Shown here: positions 36,798 through 46,020 of the stretch, piece after piece
Numbering within the stretch: the stretch's first letter is position 1
Layout of the letters: each line of letters begins with the position of its first letter
NCBI RefSeq assembly: GCF_024171535.1
Contig: NZ_JALJZV010000009.1
Location: 1-64,000, forward strand
DNA from: Flavobacterium sp. HSC-61S13
Lineage (GTDB): Bacteria > Bacteroidota > Bacteroidia > Flavobacteriales > Flavobacteriaceae
Length of the DNA stretch: 64,000 bases
Direction: 5' to 3'
Notes under the pieces: model-generated
Database searches by the model: none
Seen by the model: the letters and a program-made list of their open reading frames with translations, nothing else
Told to the model about the DNA's origin: nothing
Program-made: the position numbers and the translations under genes

Positions 36798-38834
36798 ATG
36801 ACAGCATTATTCCTTTATTTATCTCAATTCTACCGGCGGCATCGAACGGTTTATTTCTTTACAGTGCTTACTCTTGTATTCCTGTCCATACCTGTTAGCA
36901 GTCGAGCTCAAGAAAGCTCTGCTTTGGAGACGATGGCGGCACAAGCCTACAACCTGCGCTTCACGGATAGTATCAGCAGTCTGCGCATACAACATGAGGC
37001 ACTGGCTCTCGCAGAAAAAGAAGGCAGCAAATCGGACGAGGCGATATGTGCTGCCTATTTAGCGATGACCTATAGAGGGAAATTAAATCTAAAAAAATTC
37101 ACCTATTATGCCGAGCACTCTTACAACACCGCTATGGCGACAAAAAACGACAGAGCTATCGCATACGCCAATTGGACAATGGGTTTATTATTGTCTTATA
37201 TCGATGATCGCTCAGCTGCGTTGAATTACTTTTTAATTGCATACAGTTTATATGAAAAAATACCAGACTATGAACACTGTGCCCGAATCGGCGCAGATAT
37301 ATCCTATCTTTTTTCTACAGGATCGGAGGACAAAACCAAAAAATTCGCCTATGAAGCGTTGCGTTATGCTGAGCTATCAAAAAACCCCGAAAGCATACTG
37401 CACGCCAGACTAGCTGTAGGAAGTTATCTCTATGAATCTATAGATCCTCTTGATCAATCGTCGTGGCAACATGCTATTGACTTTTTTCAGCAAACTTTAA
37501 AGTTGATTGCAACTTCGGACGCGGCCATCATTAGTAAAAGTAATATCGGTATTGCGCATTTGAATATGGCGGCACTCTATATGATTGGACCAAAACCGAT
37601 CGACGAGTCCGCTTTTTTATCCAATCTTGAGGAAGCGACTAACATCGGTAAGCAATATAACTTCCGCAACTTATACCGCAGCTCTCTTGGCTTGCGCGGT
37701 CAATATTTTCTACAGAAAGGAGCACATAGAACGGCGGAAAAATTATTTAAAGATGGAATTGCTTACCAACTCACCTTACCCTATAAAGATAACGACCTGC
37801 TCGCCTCCTTTTATGCTTGCCTTAAAGACCTCGCTGCACGAGAGAATGATTTTGCAGCTTATTACGAATACGACAAACACTTTAGCATATACAATCAATT
37901 AAAATACGATGAAAATGTACAGAAGATCTTGCAAAATACCGATGCGCGCTTTGAAACTGAAAAAAGGCTTTTACGTATAGATCAATTGGAGAAGAAAAAC
38001 GAGCTTCAGAAAAAAGTAAATTTTTTGAGTTATGGAATTTCCGCGGTCTTACTCACTGGTTTGATATTTATGTATCGTTCTTATTATTACCGACAACGCT
38101 ACTATCAAAACCGAGAGCACATATTACAGCAACAACAAATCAACACAGAGCTTAAAGTACAGTTGATGGAGAAAGAGACCTTAGAAGCTTTGTCCGAAAA
38201 AATATCTTTGGAACGGCGTCTGCTTCAATCCCAGATGGATCCTCATTTTATTTTTAACTTGTTGGGCAACATTCAAAGTATGATTCTGCAAAATGACCGT
38301 ATTACCGCCGTATCATACCTGTCTAAATTCGCTAAACTGACGCGCCGCGTATTGGAGCAATCCCGTCAAGAAAGCATCGCTTTGGAAGATGAAATCAACA
38401 CATTAAAGAACTATATCGAATTACAACAATTGCGGTTGAACTTCAGCTTTGATTATCAAATTGACTGTGAAGCCGGTGTCGATTTCCAACTTCAAATACC
38501 GCCATTACTCATTCAACCATTTATAGAAAACGCTATAGAACACGGACTAAAGCCTTTATCAGACCTTAGACGCGGACTTTTAAATATACACTTTAGCTAT
38601 CGAGAAGAAAAAAACATACTTATCTGTACCATACTGGACAACGGCATCGGATTGGGAGAATCTCGAAACCGAAAAACAGCCGACTCCCATCGCTCTTTAT
38701 CTCTAAAGATCACCAATGAGCGCCTGGCCTTGATGCTACAAAAAAATCCACATACCCGACTTAAGGTAAGTGAACTCGAACCCATAACCGGAGAATCTGG
38801 TTGTATCGTCACCTTAACCATTCCCATAATCTAA
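36798..38834 (+). CDS. TPR-containing LytS-type sensor histidine kinase
   Basis: A 678-residue membrane kinase. A signal/anchor (residues 17-38, ending SRAQ) precedes a periplasmic TPR region (about 40-390; YTIDDR-type repeats such as AALNYFLIAYSLYEKIPDYE). One membrane helix (about 412-428) leads to a coiled coil, then a His_kinase domain with phospho-acceptor His483 in SQMDPHFIFNLLGNIQ and an ATPase domain (PFIENAIEHGL, LDNGIGLGE). The next gene, 5 bases on, is a LytTR response regulator, so they are a cognate pair. Starts at ATG 36798. Confidence 0.9.
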   Translation: MTALFLYLSQFYRRHRTVYFFTVLTLVFLSIPVSSRAQESSALETMAAQAYNLRFTDSISSLRIQHEALALAEKEGSKSDEAICAAYLAMTYRGKLNLKKFTYYAEHSYNTAMATKNDRAIAYANWTMGLLLSYIDDRSAALNYFLIAYSLYEKIPDYEHCARIGADISYLFSTGSEDKTKKFAYEALRYAELSKNPESILHARLAVGSYLYESIDPLDQSSWQHAIDFFQQTLKLIATSDAAIISKSNIGIAHLNMAALYMIGPKPIDESAFLSNLEEATNIGKQYNFRNLYRSSLGLRGQYFLQKGAHRTAEKLFKDGIAYQLTLPYKDNDLLASFYACLKDLAARENDFAAYYEYDKHFSIYNQLKYDENVQKILQNTDARFETEKRLLRIDQLEKKNELQKKVNFLSYGISAVLLTGLIFMYRSYYYRQRYYQNREHILQQQQINTELKVQLMEKETLEALSEKISLERRLLQSQMDPHFIFNLLGNIQSMILQNDRITAVSYLSKFAKLTRRVLEQSRQESIALEDEINTLKNYIELQQLRLNFSFDYQIDCEAGVDFQLQIPPLLIQPFIENAIEHGLKPLSDLRRGLLNIHFSYREEKNILICTILDNGIGLGESRNRKTADSHRSLSLKITNERLALMLQKNPHTRLKVSELEPITGESGCIVTLTIPII

Positions 38835-38839
38835 CCACT

Positions 38840-39574
38840 ATGTATAGAACAATTATTGTAGAAGATGAACATCATTTGCGCGAGGCACTATCCCTATTAT
38901 TAGAAATTGCTTCACCTCAAAAAACACAAATTATTGGCCAAGCCAGCAATGCCGAAGAAGCTATAGTCATGATTGATGAGTTAAAACCTGACTTGGTTTT
39001 TATGGACATTATGTTGGAAAGCGGTACAGGCTTCGATGTGTTAAACAAAACCAAGCATAAATCGTTTCACCTGATCTTTACCACTGCCTACGAAGAACAC
39101 GCAATAAAAGCCTTTAAGTATAATGCTATCGATTATCTTTTAAAACCGATTGATGCAGAAGAACTTCGTCAATCACTCGACCGCATTGCAGCACGTCAGC
39201 CAAAATTTGTTTTGGAAACCCAACTGGCCCACTTCAACATCGATCGCAAAAAAAGCCCCGAGCGATTGGTATTACCAACACAAGAAGCGATGCATGTTGT
39301 CAAAATCAACGATATTATTCGCTGCGAAACGTCTGGTTCCTACACCACCTTCTATTTGAATGGCGGAAAAAAAATCATCGTTTCGAAAGCTTTGAAACAC
39401 TATGAAGAAATTCTTTTACAGCCTCAGTTCTTACGCGTTCATCAGTCGCATCTTATCAATACCGATTTCATCGTCAGTTACTCTCGGGATGGAATGGTCC
39501 AGATGCAGGACAGAATCTCGATTCCAATCTCAAGATCCCATAAAGACGAATTTTTTAAATTAATGCGCGACTAA
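38840..39574 (+). CDS. LytTR-family response regulator, partner of the TPR kinase
   Basis: A 244-residue regulator. The receiver has VEDE, the phospho-acceptor Asp in DLVFMDIMLESGTGF, TTAY and DYLLKPID. The C-terminal LytTR domain shows IIRCETSGSYTTFYL, FLRVHQSHLINTDFI and ISIPISRSHKDEF. The ATG at 38840 follows the kinase stop by 5 bases; an earlier in-frame start would overlap the kinase. It is followed by two small genes on the same strand, which may be part of the operon. Confidence 0.9.
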   Translation: MYRTIIVEDEHHLREALSLLLEIASPQKTQIIGQASNAEEAIVMIDELKPDLVFMDIMLESGTGFDVLNKTKHKSFHLIFTTAYEEHAIKAFKYNAIDYLLKPIDAEELRQSLDRIAARQPKFVLETQLAHFNIDRKKSPERLVLPTQEAMHVVKINDIIRCETSGSYTTFYLNGGKKIIVSKALKHYEEILLQPQFLRVHQSHLINTDFIVSYSRDGMVQMQDRISIPISRSHKDEFFKLMRD

Positions 39575-39689
39575 TAGGATCAAGGTGACAATCGAACCCG
39601 CACATATACATATCCAGATATACCAAATACAAAGTGAATATTGTGCTGTATTCTGGAGAACAATACTTTTGGCAAAAAATAAAACTATT

Positions 39690-40019
39690 ATGAGTAATAA
39701 AACACTTTCCATTTTAAGTTACATCACCATTATTGGTTGGTTAATTGCCTATTTCAAAAGCAGAGATTTAGACCCCAAAAGTAACTTGGTTAATTATCAC
39801 CTACGTCAAGGATTCGGATTTTTCATTTTCTCCTTCGTACTAAATATCGCGTTGACGATTGTCACCAGCATAGTTCCTGCCTTATTCTTTTTAAATTACA
39901 TCACGCTAATCCTTTTAATCCTTTGGGTATTTGGTATTATTAATGCTGTAAATGATCAGGAAAAACCGATTCCAGTCATAGGAAAATTATTCGAAGATAA
40001 GTTTTCTTTCATCGGATAG
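39690..40019 (+). CDS. DUF4870-like small membrane protein
   Basis: A 109-residue membrane protein with three hydrophobic segments and a conserved-looking first loop (LSYITIIGWLIAYFKSR, NLVNYHLRQGFGFFIF), as in DUF4870/Tic20-like proteins. The ATG at 39690 is chosen; the longer frame starts with an unconserved stretch of 35 residues. Function unknown. It lies 115 bases after the LytTR regulator and 74 bases before the beta-helix-like gene, so it may belong to the same operon. Confidence 0.78.
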   Translation: MSNKTLSILSYITIIGWLIAYFKSRDLDPKSNLVNYHLRQGFGFFIFSFVLNIALTIVTSIVPALFFLNYITLILLILWVFGIINAVNDQEKPIPVIGKLFEDKFSFIG

Positions 40020-40093
40020 TACACAACCTCATTTTGATTTATATGAACGTTTCAATCACGATTCATATAAATCAAAATCAACAACAACTGGAC

Positions 40094-40834
40094 ATGGAAA
40101 AATTAACGGAAAAACAATTAAATGACCGATTAAAAAACAAGTCGGAAAAATTGTATATGGCAGTTCAAACTGCCTTGGAATCCTTAAATTATAATAAAGA
40201 TGAGTTAAACCCAGAAACCCTGAACCAGTTTCTTCAAATGCTTGATGTTGAAAGAGCGGCTCAGATCAGAGCGTCTTTTTTGAAGATGAATAATGATGAG
40301 GACAGTTATGAGATTTATTTGATCGACAACAAATCGGGTGCTACAACCTTAAATTTTAGCACATTTCCTGGCGCTAGTCATAGCGTACTTCTGCTAGAGG
40401 GCGATATTGATATACCTGGAGATATTTTTATTGAGGATCACGTAACTCTGATAGTAACCGCCGATATCAAAGCGAGAAACATTATTGTTACTGGTTCCTT
40501 ATACACTTCGGGAGATTTATCGTGTCAGGTTTTATTTGGCGCTTCATCAAACGATTGTGAAACCTATATAGGCAATAACATCAGCTCGATACTCGTTGCA
40601 GAAAACGGTCATTATACCGTAGCTGAGCACGAAATACGCTCCCAATACCTAATGAGTTTTCACAACATCATAGAAGGAAAAGTCGGAAGATTTATCGAAA
40701 AAACAAGTTTGGAACAAGTACACGAAGCCGACTATCTCAATCCTAAGATATTAGATCATCAGGGGTATTTTGACGAGGAAGCCTTTCTTCAATATATACG
40801 ACACGATTCGATCGATGCACTCTTCTACAAGTAA
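40094..40834 (+). CDS. Beta-helix-like cytoplasmic protein of unknown function
   Basis: A 246-residue protein without signal peptide. After a charged helical N-terminus (residues 1-75) the middle shows short repeating strands typical of bactofilin or right-handed beta-helix proteins: LLEGDIDIPGDIFIEDHVTLIVTADIKARNIIVTGSLYTSGDL, then DCETYIGNNI. The similarity is by pattern only, so the fold is tentative. The C-terminal 60 residues look helical. An ATG at 40043 is an alternative start; I chose 40094 (MEKLTEKQL). It is the last gene of the group that begins with the TPR kinase. Confidence 0.6.
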   Translation: MEKLTEKQLNDRLKNKSEKLYMAVQTALESLNYNKDELNPETLNQFLQMLDVERAAQIRASFLKMNNDEDSYEIYLIDNKSGATTLNFSTFPGASHSVLLLEGDIDIPGDIFIEDHVTLIVTADIKARNIIVTGSLYTSGDLSCQVLFGASSNDCETYIGNNISSILVAENGHYTVAEHEIRSQYLMSFHNIIEGKVGRFIEKTSLEQVHEADYLNPKILDHQGYFDEEAFLQYIRHDSIDALFYK

Positions 40835-41324
40835 TCTCTATGGCGCTTGGAGTTTAACTGTTAATTAGTTCCACGCAACAGGCAATAGTGAATATGAATG
40901 AAGAACACCTCCTGCGTGGATTATAAACTTTAGAATAAAAAACTTTTAATGACTCATTTTGAAAGAGGCAAGGGCGGAAAAAAATTATTAACCTCAAAAC
41001 CTAAACAATGTAGCATTAAAAATGTTATCACTATTATCCGCCTTTACCTCTTTAAGTCTGATAGTAGATGTATTAATCAGTCCCCTCCTAAATGAACTTT
41101 ACAAATAAACACTCCATCTTCTCAAACCCTTGTTTTGTTTTAGAATTAAAAGAAAAATCTGGCTACTTTCTCCCTAACCGTTAATCTAATATAACACTAT
41201 AAATGATTGGCTTGTAAAATTATACTAAGTATTAACTTTTAGTATAATTACTTGATATTAAATGTTAAAAAATATAATTAAAACAGCATGCAATCACAGT
41301 AAATACACAAAACACGACAATACC
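40835..41324. other. 490-base noncoding region with three inverted repeats
   Basis: No credible gene. Three inverted repeats stand out: TCCACGCA/TGCGTGGA (40870-40877 and 40913-40920); a 17-base imperfect pair starting AAAGAGG (40962-40978 and 41037-41053, 15 of 17 matching); and ATTATACTAA/TTAGTATAAT (41219-41228 and 41239-41248), perfect. The first two could end the upstream operon or mark an RNA, and the third lies past the end of the regulator gene ending at 41325. Confidence 0.5.
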
Positions 41325-41960
41325 CTAAATATACTTCTGTATCACAGCTTCCTTGACCAAGCCTCCATTGTCCATGACATCAAAGGCCTCTTTCATCAGT
41401 AAAATTCTTTTTTGCACGGTACTCATGCTTAAAGACAACAGGTCTCCAATATCTTTTATTTTATAACCTTTGGATAACAGCAGTAAGATCTGAATGTTGT
41501 TTTCTTCCCACATCAATTCTTTTTTAGCAATTTGTCCAATACATGATTTTACCGCCTCACTATAATATCGTTCTTCTTTTTGAACCTGGTCAATCGCTTT
41601 AACAATAACCTCTGCAGTCACATCTTTTTTAATCATAAAAGCATCGGGGAAAACTTTTTTATGAATGTTGTAAACCGTTAATATTTCCTCGTGGGCCGTT
41701 ATCATCACGATTTTAGAACTCGAAAAATGTTTCCTAATTTCTTTGGCCAAATCAGCTCCGTTGGATATATTTCTAGTATCACAGACCGGAAGGTCATAAT
41801 CTAAGATAAAACAATCGATATGATCCTCTCTCTTCATCACGTTGTAGGCCTCATTAATGGTGTTTGCAGTAAAGAATTTAAAGAAAGGGAAGGCGCTTTG
41901 CAAAATGCTTATATAGCCTTCTATAATAAGCGGATGGTCATCAACTACTAGAATATTCAT
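41325..41960 (-). CDS. NarL/LuxR-type response regulator (paralogue 2)
   Basis: A 211-residue regulator, exactly as long as the one at 33197. Receiver features: VVDDHPLIIEGY, phospho-acceptor Asp in CFILDYDLPV, ITAH and FMIKKD. The output helix-turn-helix reads NIQILLLLSKGYKIKDIGDLLSLSMSTVQKRI. It is divergent from the LytTR gene with the degenerate receiver (42049) and lies within 1.5 kb of a TPR kinase on the plus strand (43385). That kinase is the most likely partner, by position and by the pairing seen at 57214-60032. Confidence 0.88.
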   Translation of the reverse strand: MNILVVDDHPLIIEGYISILQSAFPFFKFFTANTINEAYNVMKREDHIDCFILDYDLPVCDTRNISNGADLAKEIRKHFSSSKIVMITAHEEILTVYNIHKKVFPDAFMIKKDVTAEVIVKAIDQVQKEERYYSEAVKSCIGQIAKKELMWEENNIQILLLLSKGYKIKDIGDLLSLSMSTVQKRILLMKEAFDVMDNGGLVKEAVIQKYI

Positions 41961-42048
41961 GCTTTAGCTTTTTATTAACAAAGTATACTTTTTTTCTATA
42001 TATAAAAAAATATAATCAGACTTTTCTTTGTAGAAATAATTTTAATCC

Positions 42049-42765
42049 ATGTCTTACAGTTTTATCATTATCGACCATAATGATGTTGAGGCGGAAAAAA
42101 CGATAGAGACCTTACGCCTATTTCCTCATCTAAATTGTTTGGGCATTTTTAAAAATGACGATTCCATATTTGAATTGTTACTCAAGAAAAAACCGACCCT
42201 AGTGTTTATAGCTGAAAATAGCTTAGGGACACCAGAATCTCCATTGAATTTCGACAGCATATCTCGCATACACGAAGTGCTTACTGATTTCACCTATTTT
42301 ATTTACCTCAGTCCGAAAGTAGATGCAGCCCTACAAGCGATACAGTCGGGATTTTCAGACTATCTAATAACACCACTCCAAATTCATTTACTGGGTTCTT
42401 CAATCGCACGATTTAAAAATCGAGTTCCCATTAAAACCAATCCCAGTTTAGCTATAAAATCATATAGCGATTATAAGTTTATCAAATTCTCTGAAATCGT
42501 TTACCTCAAAGCAGATAATAACACCACGGATATCGTTTTACTCGACCACAGAACTGTCGCGGCATTTAATACTTTAAAATACTATCAGCAGAATTTACCT
42601 CATCATTTTGTCCGTATTCATAAAAGTTATATCGTCAATATTGAAGCCGTGCATCGCATTCACTTCAGTCATGCAAAGTGTTATCTGATTAACGGCGAAA
42701 TCATTCCTATCTCGCCAAATTATCGTGCAAGTTTAGATTATATACTCGAACAACTCCATCTATAA
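42049..42765 (+). CDS. LytTR DNA-binding protein with degenerate receiver
   Basis: A 238-residue protein with receiver and LytTR halves. The receiver is degenerate: Ala55 replaces the phospho-acceptor Asp in LVFIAENS, Thr108 replaces the invariant Lys in DYLITP, and the first acidic pair is Asp9-His10. Ser88 keeps the Thr/Ser position. The LytTR domain (FVRIHKSYIVNIEAVHRIHFS, IPISPNYRASLD) looks intact, so it probably binds DNA without being phosphorylated. It sits between a NarL-type regulator and a TPR kinase. A sequencing-level error is unlikely, since the frame is open throughout. Confidence 0.85.
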   Translation: MSYSFIIIDHNDVEAEKTIETLRLFPHLNCLGIFKNDDSIFELLLKKKPTLVFIAENSLGTPESPLNFDSISRIHEVLTDFTYFIYLSPKVDAALQAIQSGFSDYLITPLQIHLLGSSIARFKNRVPIKTNPSLAIKSYSDYKFIKFSEIVYLKADNNTTDIVLLDHRTVAAFNTLKYYQQNLPHHFVRIHKSYIVNIEAVHRIHFSHAKCYLINGEIIPISPNYRASLDYILEQLHL

Positions 42766-43079
42766 TTTCAAAATCAGCCGCTTTACCCTTTTGTTTAAGA
42801 ACAATCCTCCTCAACACGACCCTTTCACTAATAAAGGGCTAAAATCCTTCGCTTTTCACTTTGACTAAACTTACTTTGTATAGGTTATAACTCAACACAT
42901 CAACCTTACAATCAATTGTTTGACAAGGATGAGGGAACTTTTAAAACATGTTTTTTAATTGTCATCTGCGTCAAACTAGAACAAGCTATTCCCAGCTTTT
43001 CTGCGCTCTAAATCTCTTGATGAGATTCGGATAAAATCTTTTTTAAAACAACTTTAAAACAACTTTAAAACTATTTAGC
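42766..43079. other. Intergenic region before the small lipoprotein
   Basis: 314 bases of AT-rich DNA with no credible gene. AACTTTAAAAC repeats directly before the lipoprotein ATG (about 43050-43073). A TTTGactaaacttaCTTTG pattern near 42861-42879 loosely resembles a promoter. Nothing else recognised. Confidence 0.4.
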
Positions 43080-43289
43080 ATGAAAAAAGCACTTTTACTT
43101 TTCGGAATTTTTAGCACCTTATTAGCTTTTCAATCCTGTACATCAGACAGCGATGAATTAGCACCCAAAAAAGAGACTCTTATCAACTTAAGTGTTACCG
43201 ACACTATACCTCCTAATCCTCCTACTTATTCAACACAATCGAATTTAGAAAATGGCGATTTAGGAAAGGATATTGACAAAAAGAAATAA
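43080..43289 (+). CDS. Small lipoprotein (69 residues)
   Basis: A 69-residue lipoprotein. The signal peptide MKKALLLFGIFSTLLAFQSC ends with the lipobox cysteine, and the mature part is only about 50 residues, acidic and proline-rich (DTIPPNPPTYS), with no recognised domain. It is followed by a terminator and then the TPR kinase gene 95 bases later on the same strand. It could be a ligand, chaperone or regulator of that kinase, but this is speculation. Confidence 0.7.
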   Translation: MKKALLLFGIFSTLLAFQSCTSDSDELAPKKETLINLSVTDTIPPNPPTYSTQSNLENGDLGKDIDKKK

Positions 43290-43313
43290 AACATAACCTA
43301 TTAACCAATAAAT

Positions 43314-43345
43314 AATCTGAAGATGACCTAAATCATCTTCAGATT
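43314..43345 (+). terminator. Terminator between small lipoprotein and TPR kinase
   Basis: A perfect 13-base stem (AATCTGAAGATGA at 43314-43326, TCATCTTCAGATT at 43333-43345) with a six-base loop, then GTATATTTTTG. It follows the lipoprotein stop by 25 bases; the T-run merges with the next gene's -7 element. Confidence 0.85.
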
Positions 43346-43348
43346 GTA

Positions 43349-43356
43349 TATTTTTG
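43349..43356 (+). promoter_or_regulatory. -7 element of the TPR kinase gene
   Basis: TATTTTTG matches TAnnTTTG and lies 28 bases before the ATG at 43385. It overlaps the T-run of the preceding terminator, so the -33 region would fall inside the terminator stem. Confidence 0.5.
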
Positions 43357-43384
43357 GGATAGAATCCATATTTCAAAAATATCT

Positions 43385-45388
43385 ATGAAATCTCCCTATA
43401 TTTATTTTTTGATTTTTTTTTTATTTATCCATTGTAAAGAATACAATCAGGAAAAACAAAGTACAATATATCAACAATATATATCAAAATTAAATAGATC
43501 TACAACACTCCCCAGTGATCAAGAGAAAGTTTTAGACTCTCTATCGCAGCTCCTATCGACAGAGAAGAACACTTTAGATCACAGAAAACGTTTGATCGAG
43601 ACTGCAGGTCTTGCTTACAATTTGGGATTTAGTGAAAAATATTATTCCCTGTGCCGACAACTGCATCAGCAGTCAGTCCGCGAAAACGATTCTACACATA
43701 TTGCACAAGCACTTTATTTCATAGGAGATTATCACGAGCAACGCAGTCAATTAGACAGTGCCTTTTACTATCATTCCAGATCAAATAAACTATACCAGAA
43801 ACTCAACGATACACTAAAACAAGTCAAAACTTCGATCTATAAAGCAAGTATTTTATTTGACGAAGGCATTTATAACGAATGTGAGGCCGAAGTACTTAAA
43901 ACATTAAAGCTACTGAATTCGAACTCTGATACTCGTAGCTTGTATGAATGTTATAATTTACTATCGATAACGCTAAGCCAAAATGCGCAATACAAAGACG
44001 CACTATTCTATCAGCAAAAAGCCCTTCGAGAGTTAGAAAATCTACGAAAAACGGATATAGATCCGCAACAACTTCGTTATTCGTTATCGAATAGCTATAA
44101 CAATACAGGGAATATCTACGATAAACTATCCGAACACGATCAAGCCAGAAAACTGTATCTAAAGGGACTATCGATGTCCGAACTAAAAAAGGAAAAACCT
44201 GCGCTATATGCGATGCTACTTAACAATCTTGGCAATAATTATATGTTGCGAAACCAGCACAAAAAAGCCTTTCCACTTTTAACGGAATCTCTCAAAATTA
44301 GAGACAGTATCGATCTTAAGTCTGGCATCATTACCAGTAAGATTCGCCTCGGTGATTATTACATACATTACCGCGATACTACTGCCGCTTTGAAATATTG
44401 GAAGGAAGCTTTTGTCATGGCCAAAGAAAACAAAAGTAGTGACGATATCGTCAGGACCTTAAAATTGTTATCAAGCTATGATACTGATAAAAACCAATAT
44501 TATTCCGATCTGTTTTTCAAAACTCAAGACAGTTTAAAGAACATTGAGATCTTAACCCGTAACAAATTTGCGCGAATCGAATTTGAGACCAATGAGGTTG
44601 TACAAAAAAACGAGGTACTGATTCGTCGGATTTCTCTATTGGGTTTAGCCTTGGGAGCACTAAGTGTATTACTACTTGCCGTATTCTTTATCTTTCGGTT
44701 GCAAACTAAAAACAAACGCCTTCGTTATTTACAAGAACAACAAAACTCTAAGGAAGTTATATATAAATTACTATTACAGCAAGATGAAATCGGTCAACAA
44801 GTATTGATCAAAGAACGCAATCGCATCGCTAAAGAACTGCATGATGGGATTATCAATACGCTATTTAGCATCAAACTTCATATCGGACAAAACAAAACGA
44901 CTGAAGATTCGCAAAAAGAAAAACTGGTTGCTGATATAGAGCACGCCTCTGAACAGATCAGACAGATCTCCCACGATTTGAAGGACAACACCTTTGCACA
45001 ATCCAATTTCTCGTTGGTCATTCAGGATTTAATCGACAAACAATCGACCGAAACCACCTTCTTCGAATCGTTGATCGCCAAAAACCTAGACTGGTCTGGA
45101 TTCAGCTATGATCAGAAAATAAATATTTACCGCTTGTTACAAGAAGGTATTCAAAACATTTTAAAACACGCACAGGCAACCCGTTGCTTTATCATTATCC
45201 TCGAAAATGCAGACTCCTATGTCATCAAAATTCAAGACAACGGAATTGGCTTTAACACAGCCAAGATAAATAAGGGTATCGGCCTTCGCAATTTCGAAGA
45301 ACGCGTTAAGGAATTGAATGGCACTTGGAGCATCGAATCAAAAATTGGGACAGGAACAACTATTAAGATCGTAATCCTTAAAACTTAA
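43385..45388 (+). CDS. Lipoprotein TPR sensor histidine kinase (HisKA_3 type), copy A
   Basis: A 667-residue kinase. A lipoprotein signal (LFIHC, Cys about 17) puts the long N-terminal TPR region (about 40-390; examples HQSLDSAFYYHSRS-like, YKDALFYQQKALREL and HDQARKLYLKGLSMSE) outside the cytoplasm. A membrane helix (about 418-437) is followed by HisKA_3 with His486 in RIAKELHDG and an ATPase domain with a complete N box (EGIQNILKHA) and DNGIGF. Same length and layout as the kinase at 57214-59217. Its regulator is probably the NarL-type protein at 41325; copy B has a regulator directly beside it. Confidence 0.9.
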   Translation: MKSPYIYFLIFFLFIHCKEYNQEKQSTIYQQYISKLNRSTTLPSDQEKVLDSLSQLLSTEKNTLDHRKRLIETAGLAYNLGFSEKYYSLCRQLHQQSVRENDSTHIAQALYFIGDYHEQRSQLDSAFYYHSRSNKLYQKLNDTLKQVKTSIYKASILFDEGIYNECEAEVLKTLKLLNSNSDTRSLYECYNLLSITLSQNAQYKDALFYQQKALRELENLRKTDIDPQQLRYSLSNSYNNTGNIYDKLSEHDQARKLYLKGLSMSELKKEKPALYAMLLNNLGNNYMLRNQHKKAFPLLTESLKIRDSIDLKSGIITSKIRLGDYYIHYRDTTAALKYWKEAFVMAKENKSSDDIVRTLKLLSSYDTDKNQYYSDLFFKTQDSLKNIEILTRNKFARIEFETNEVVQKNEVLIRRISLLGLALGALSVLLLAVFFIFRLQTKNKRLRYLQEQQNSKEVIYKLLLQQDEIGQQVLIKERNRIAKELHDGIINTLFSIKLHIGQNKTTEDSQKEKLVADIEHASEQIRQISHDLKDNTFAQSNFSLVIQDLIDKQSTETTFFESLIAKNLDWSGFSYDQKINIYRLLQEGIQNILKHAQATRCFIIILENADSYVIKIQDNGIGFNTAKINKGIGLRNFEERVKELNGTWSIESKIGTGTTIKIVILKT

Positions 45389-45500
45389 TTTGATTATTAT
45401 GCTGTCACTATAGATAACACCAAACCGCTTTAAATTATAAATATTAAAACAATCACTCGGTTCTCTAAATTAATCTTAGTCTAAAAATCATCTTTATTAA

Positions 45501-45530
45501 AAAACGGCACCCTATAAAAGGTGCCGTTTT
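45501..45530. terminator. Bidirectional terminator between TPR kinase and thioredoxin-like gene
   Basis: A perfect 11-base stem (AAAACGGCACC, GGTGCCGTTTT) with an eight-base loop lies between the convergent stops at 45388 and 45550. Confidence 0.9.
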
Positions 45531-45549
45531 CAGCAAAAAAATAATACAA

Positions 45550-46005
45550 TCAATAAACTACTTTCAAAAGTGCGTGTAATTCAGACGCTTTAAGATAACT
45601 GTTGTGCTGGTATATTTTTTGAAATTTGGAATCTAAAAAAACCATAGCCGGATAAGTCACTGTTCCTCTTTGCTCGGCAAAATATAGGGCCAGCTGATGG
45701 GTACCCGATTTTAATCCGCGCTTCTTAAATCCCCAATGCCGATGATCCCATTTCACCGCATCTTTAGACTCTCCGTCGAAGAAAATCACATAGTAATTCT
45801 GGTTCAGCTCTTTTATTATTTCGGAATCGGAAAAGGTTTTTTGTTTCATCAATTCGCAATAGCTACACCAATCGGTGTAGAAAAAAATCAATAAAGGGCG
45901 TGCCTCCACTGCCATCAAATCCTCCACCTTATCCAAAGTAGTCGTGGTGATTTGCGCGTTGCTTATGCATGTAAATAACCCCATGATCCAAATCCACTCT
46001 TTCAT
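45550..46005 (-). CDS. Exported thioredoxin-fold protein with CxxC
   Basis: A 151-residue protein with a signal peptide (residues 1-18, ending SNAQ) and a thioredoxin fold. The redox pair is Cys47 and Cys50 in FYTDWCSYCELMKQ, followed by the cis-proline region (TYPAMVFLDS) expected for the family. It probably reduces or shuffles disulfides in the periplasm. The gene lies directly downstream of the TonB-dependent receptor, on the same strand, but a block of 131-bp repeats separates them. The Cys-x-x-Cys of the receptor's plug could be its substrate; this is inference. Confidence 0.85.
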   Translation of the reverse strand: MKEWIWIMGLFTCISNAQITTTTLDKVEDLMAVEARPLLIFFYTDWCSYCELMKQKTFSDSEIIKELNQNYYVIFFDGESKDAVKWDHRHWGFKKRGLKSGTHQLALYFAEQRGTVTYPAMVFLDSKFQKIYQHNSYLKASELHALLKVVY

Positions 46006-46020
46006 GTTTTGTTTTTATTT

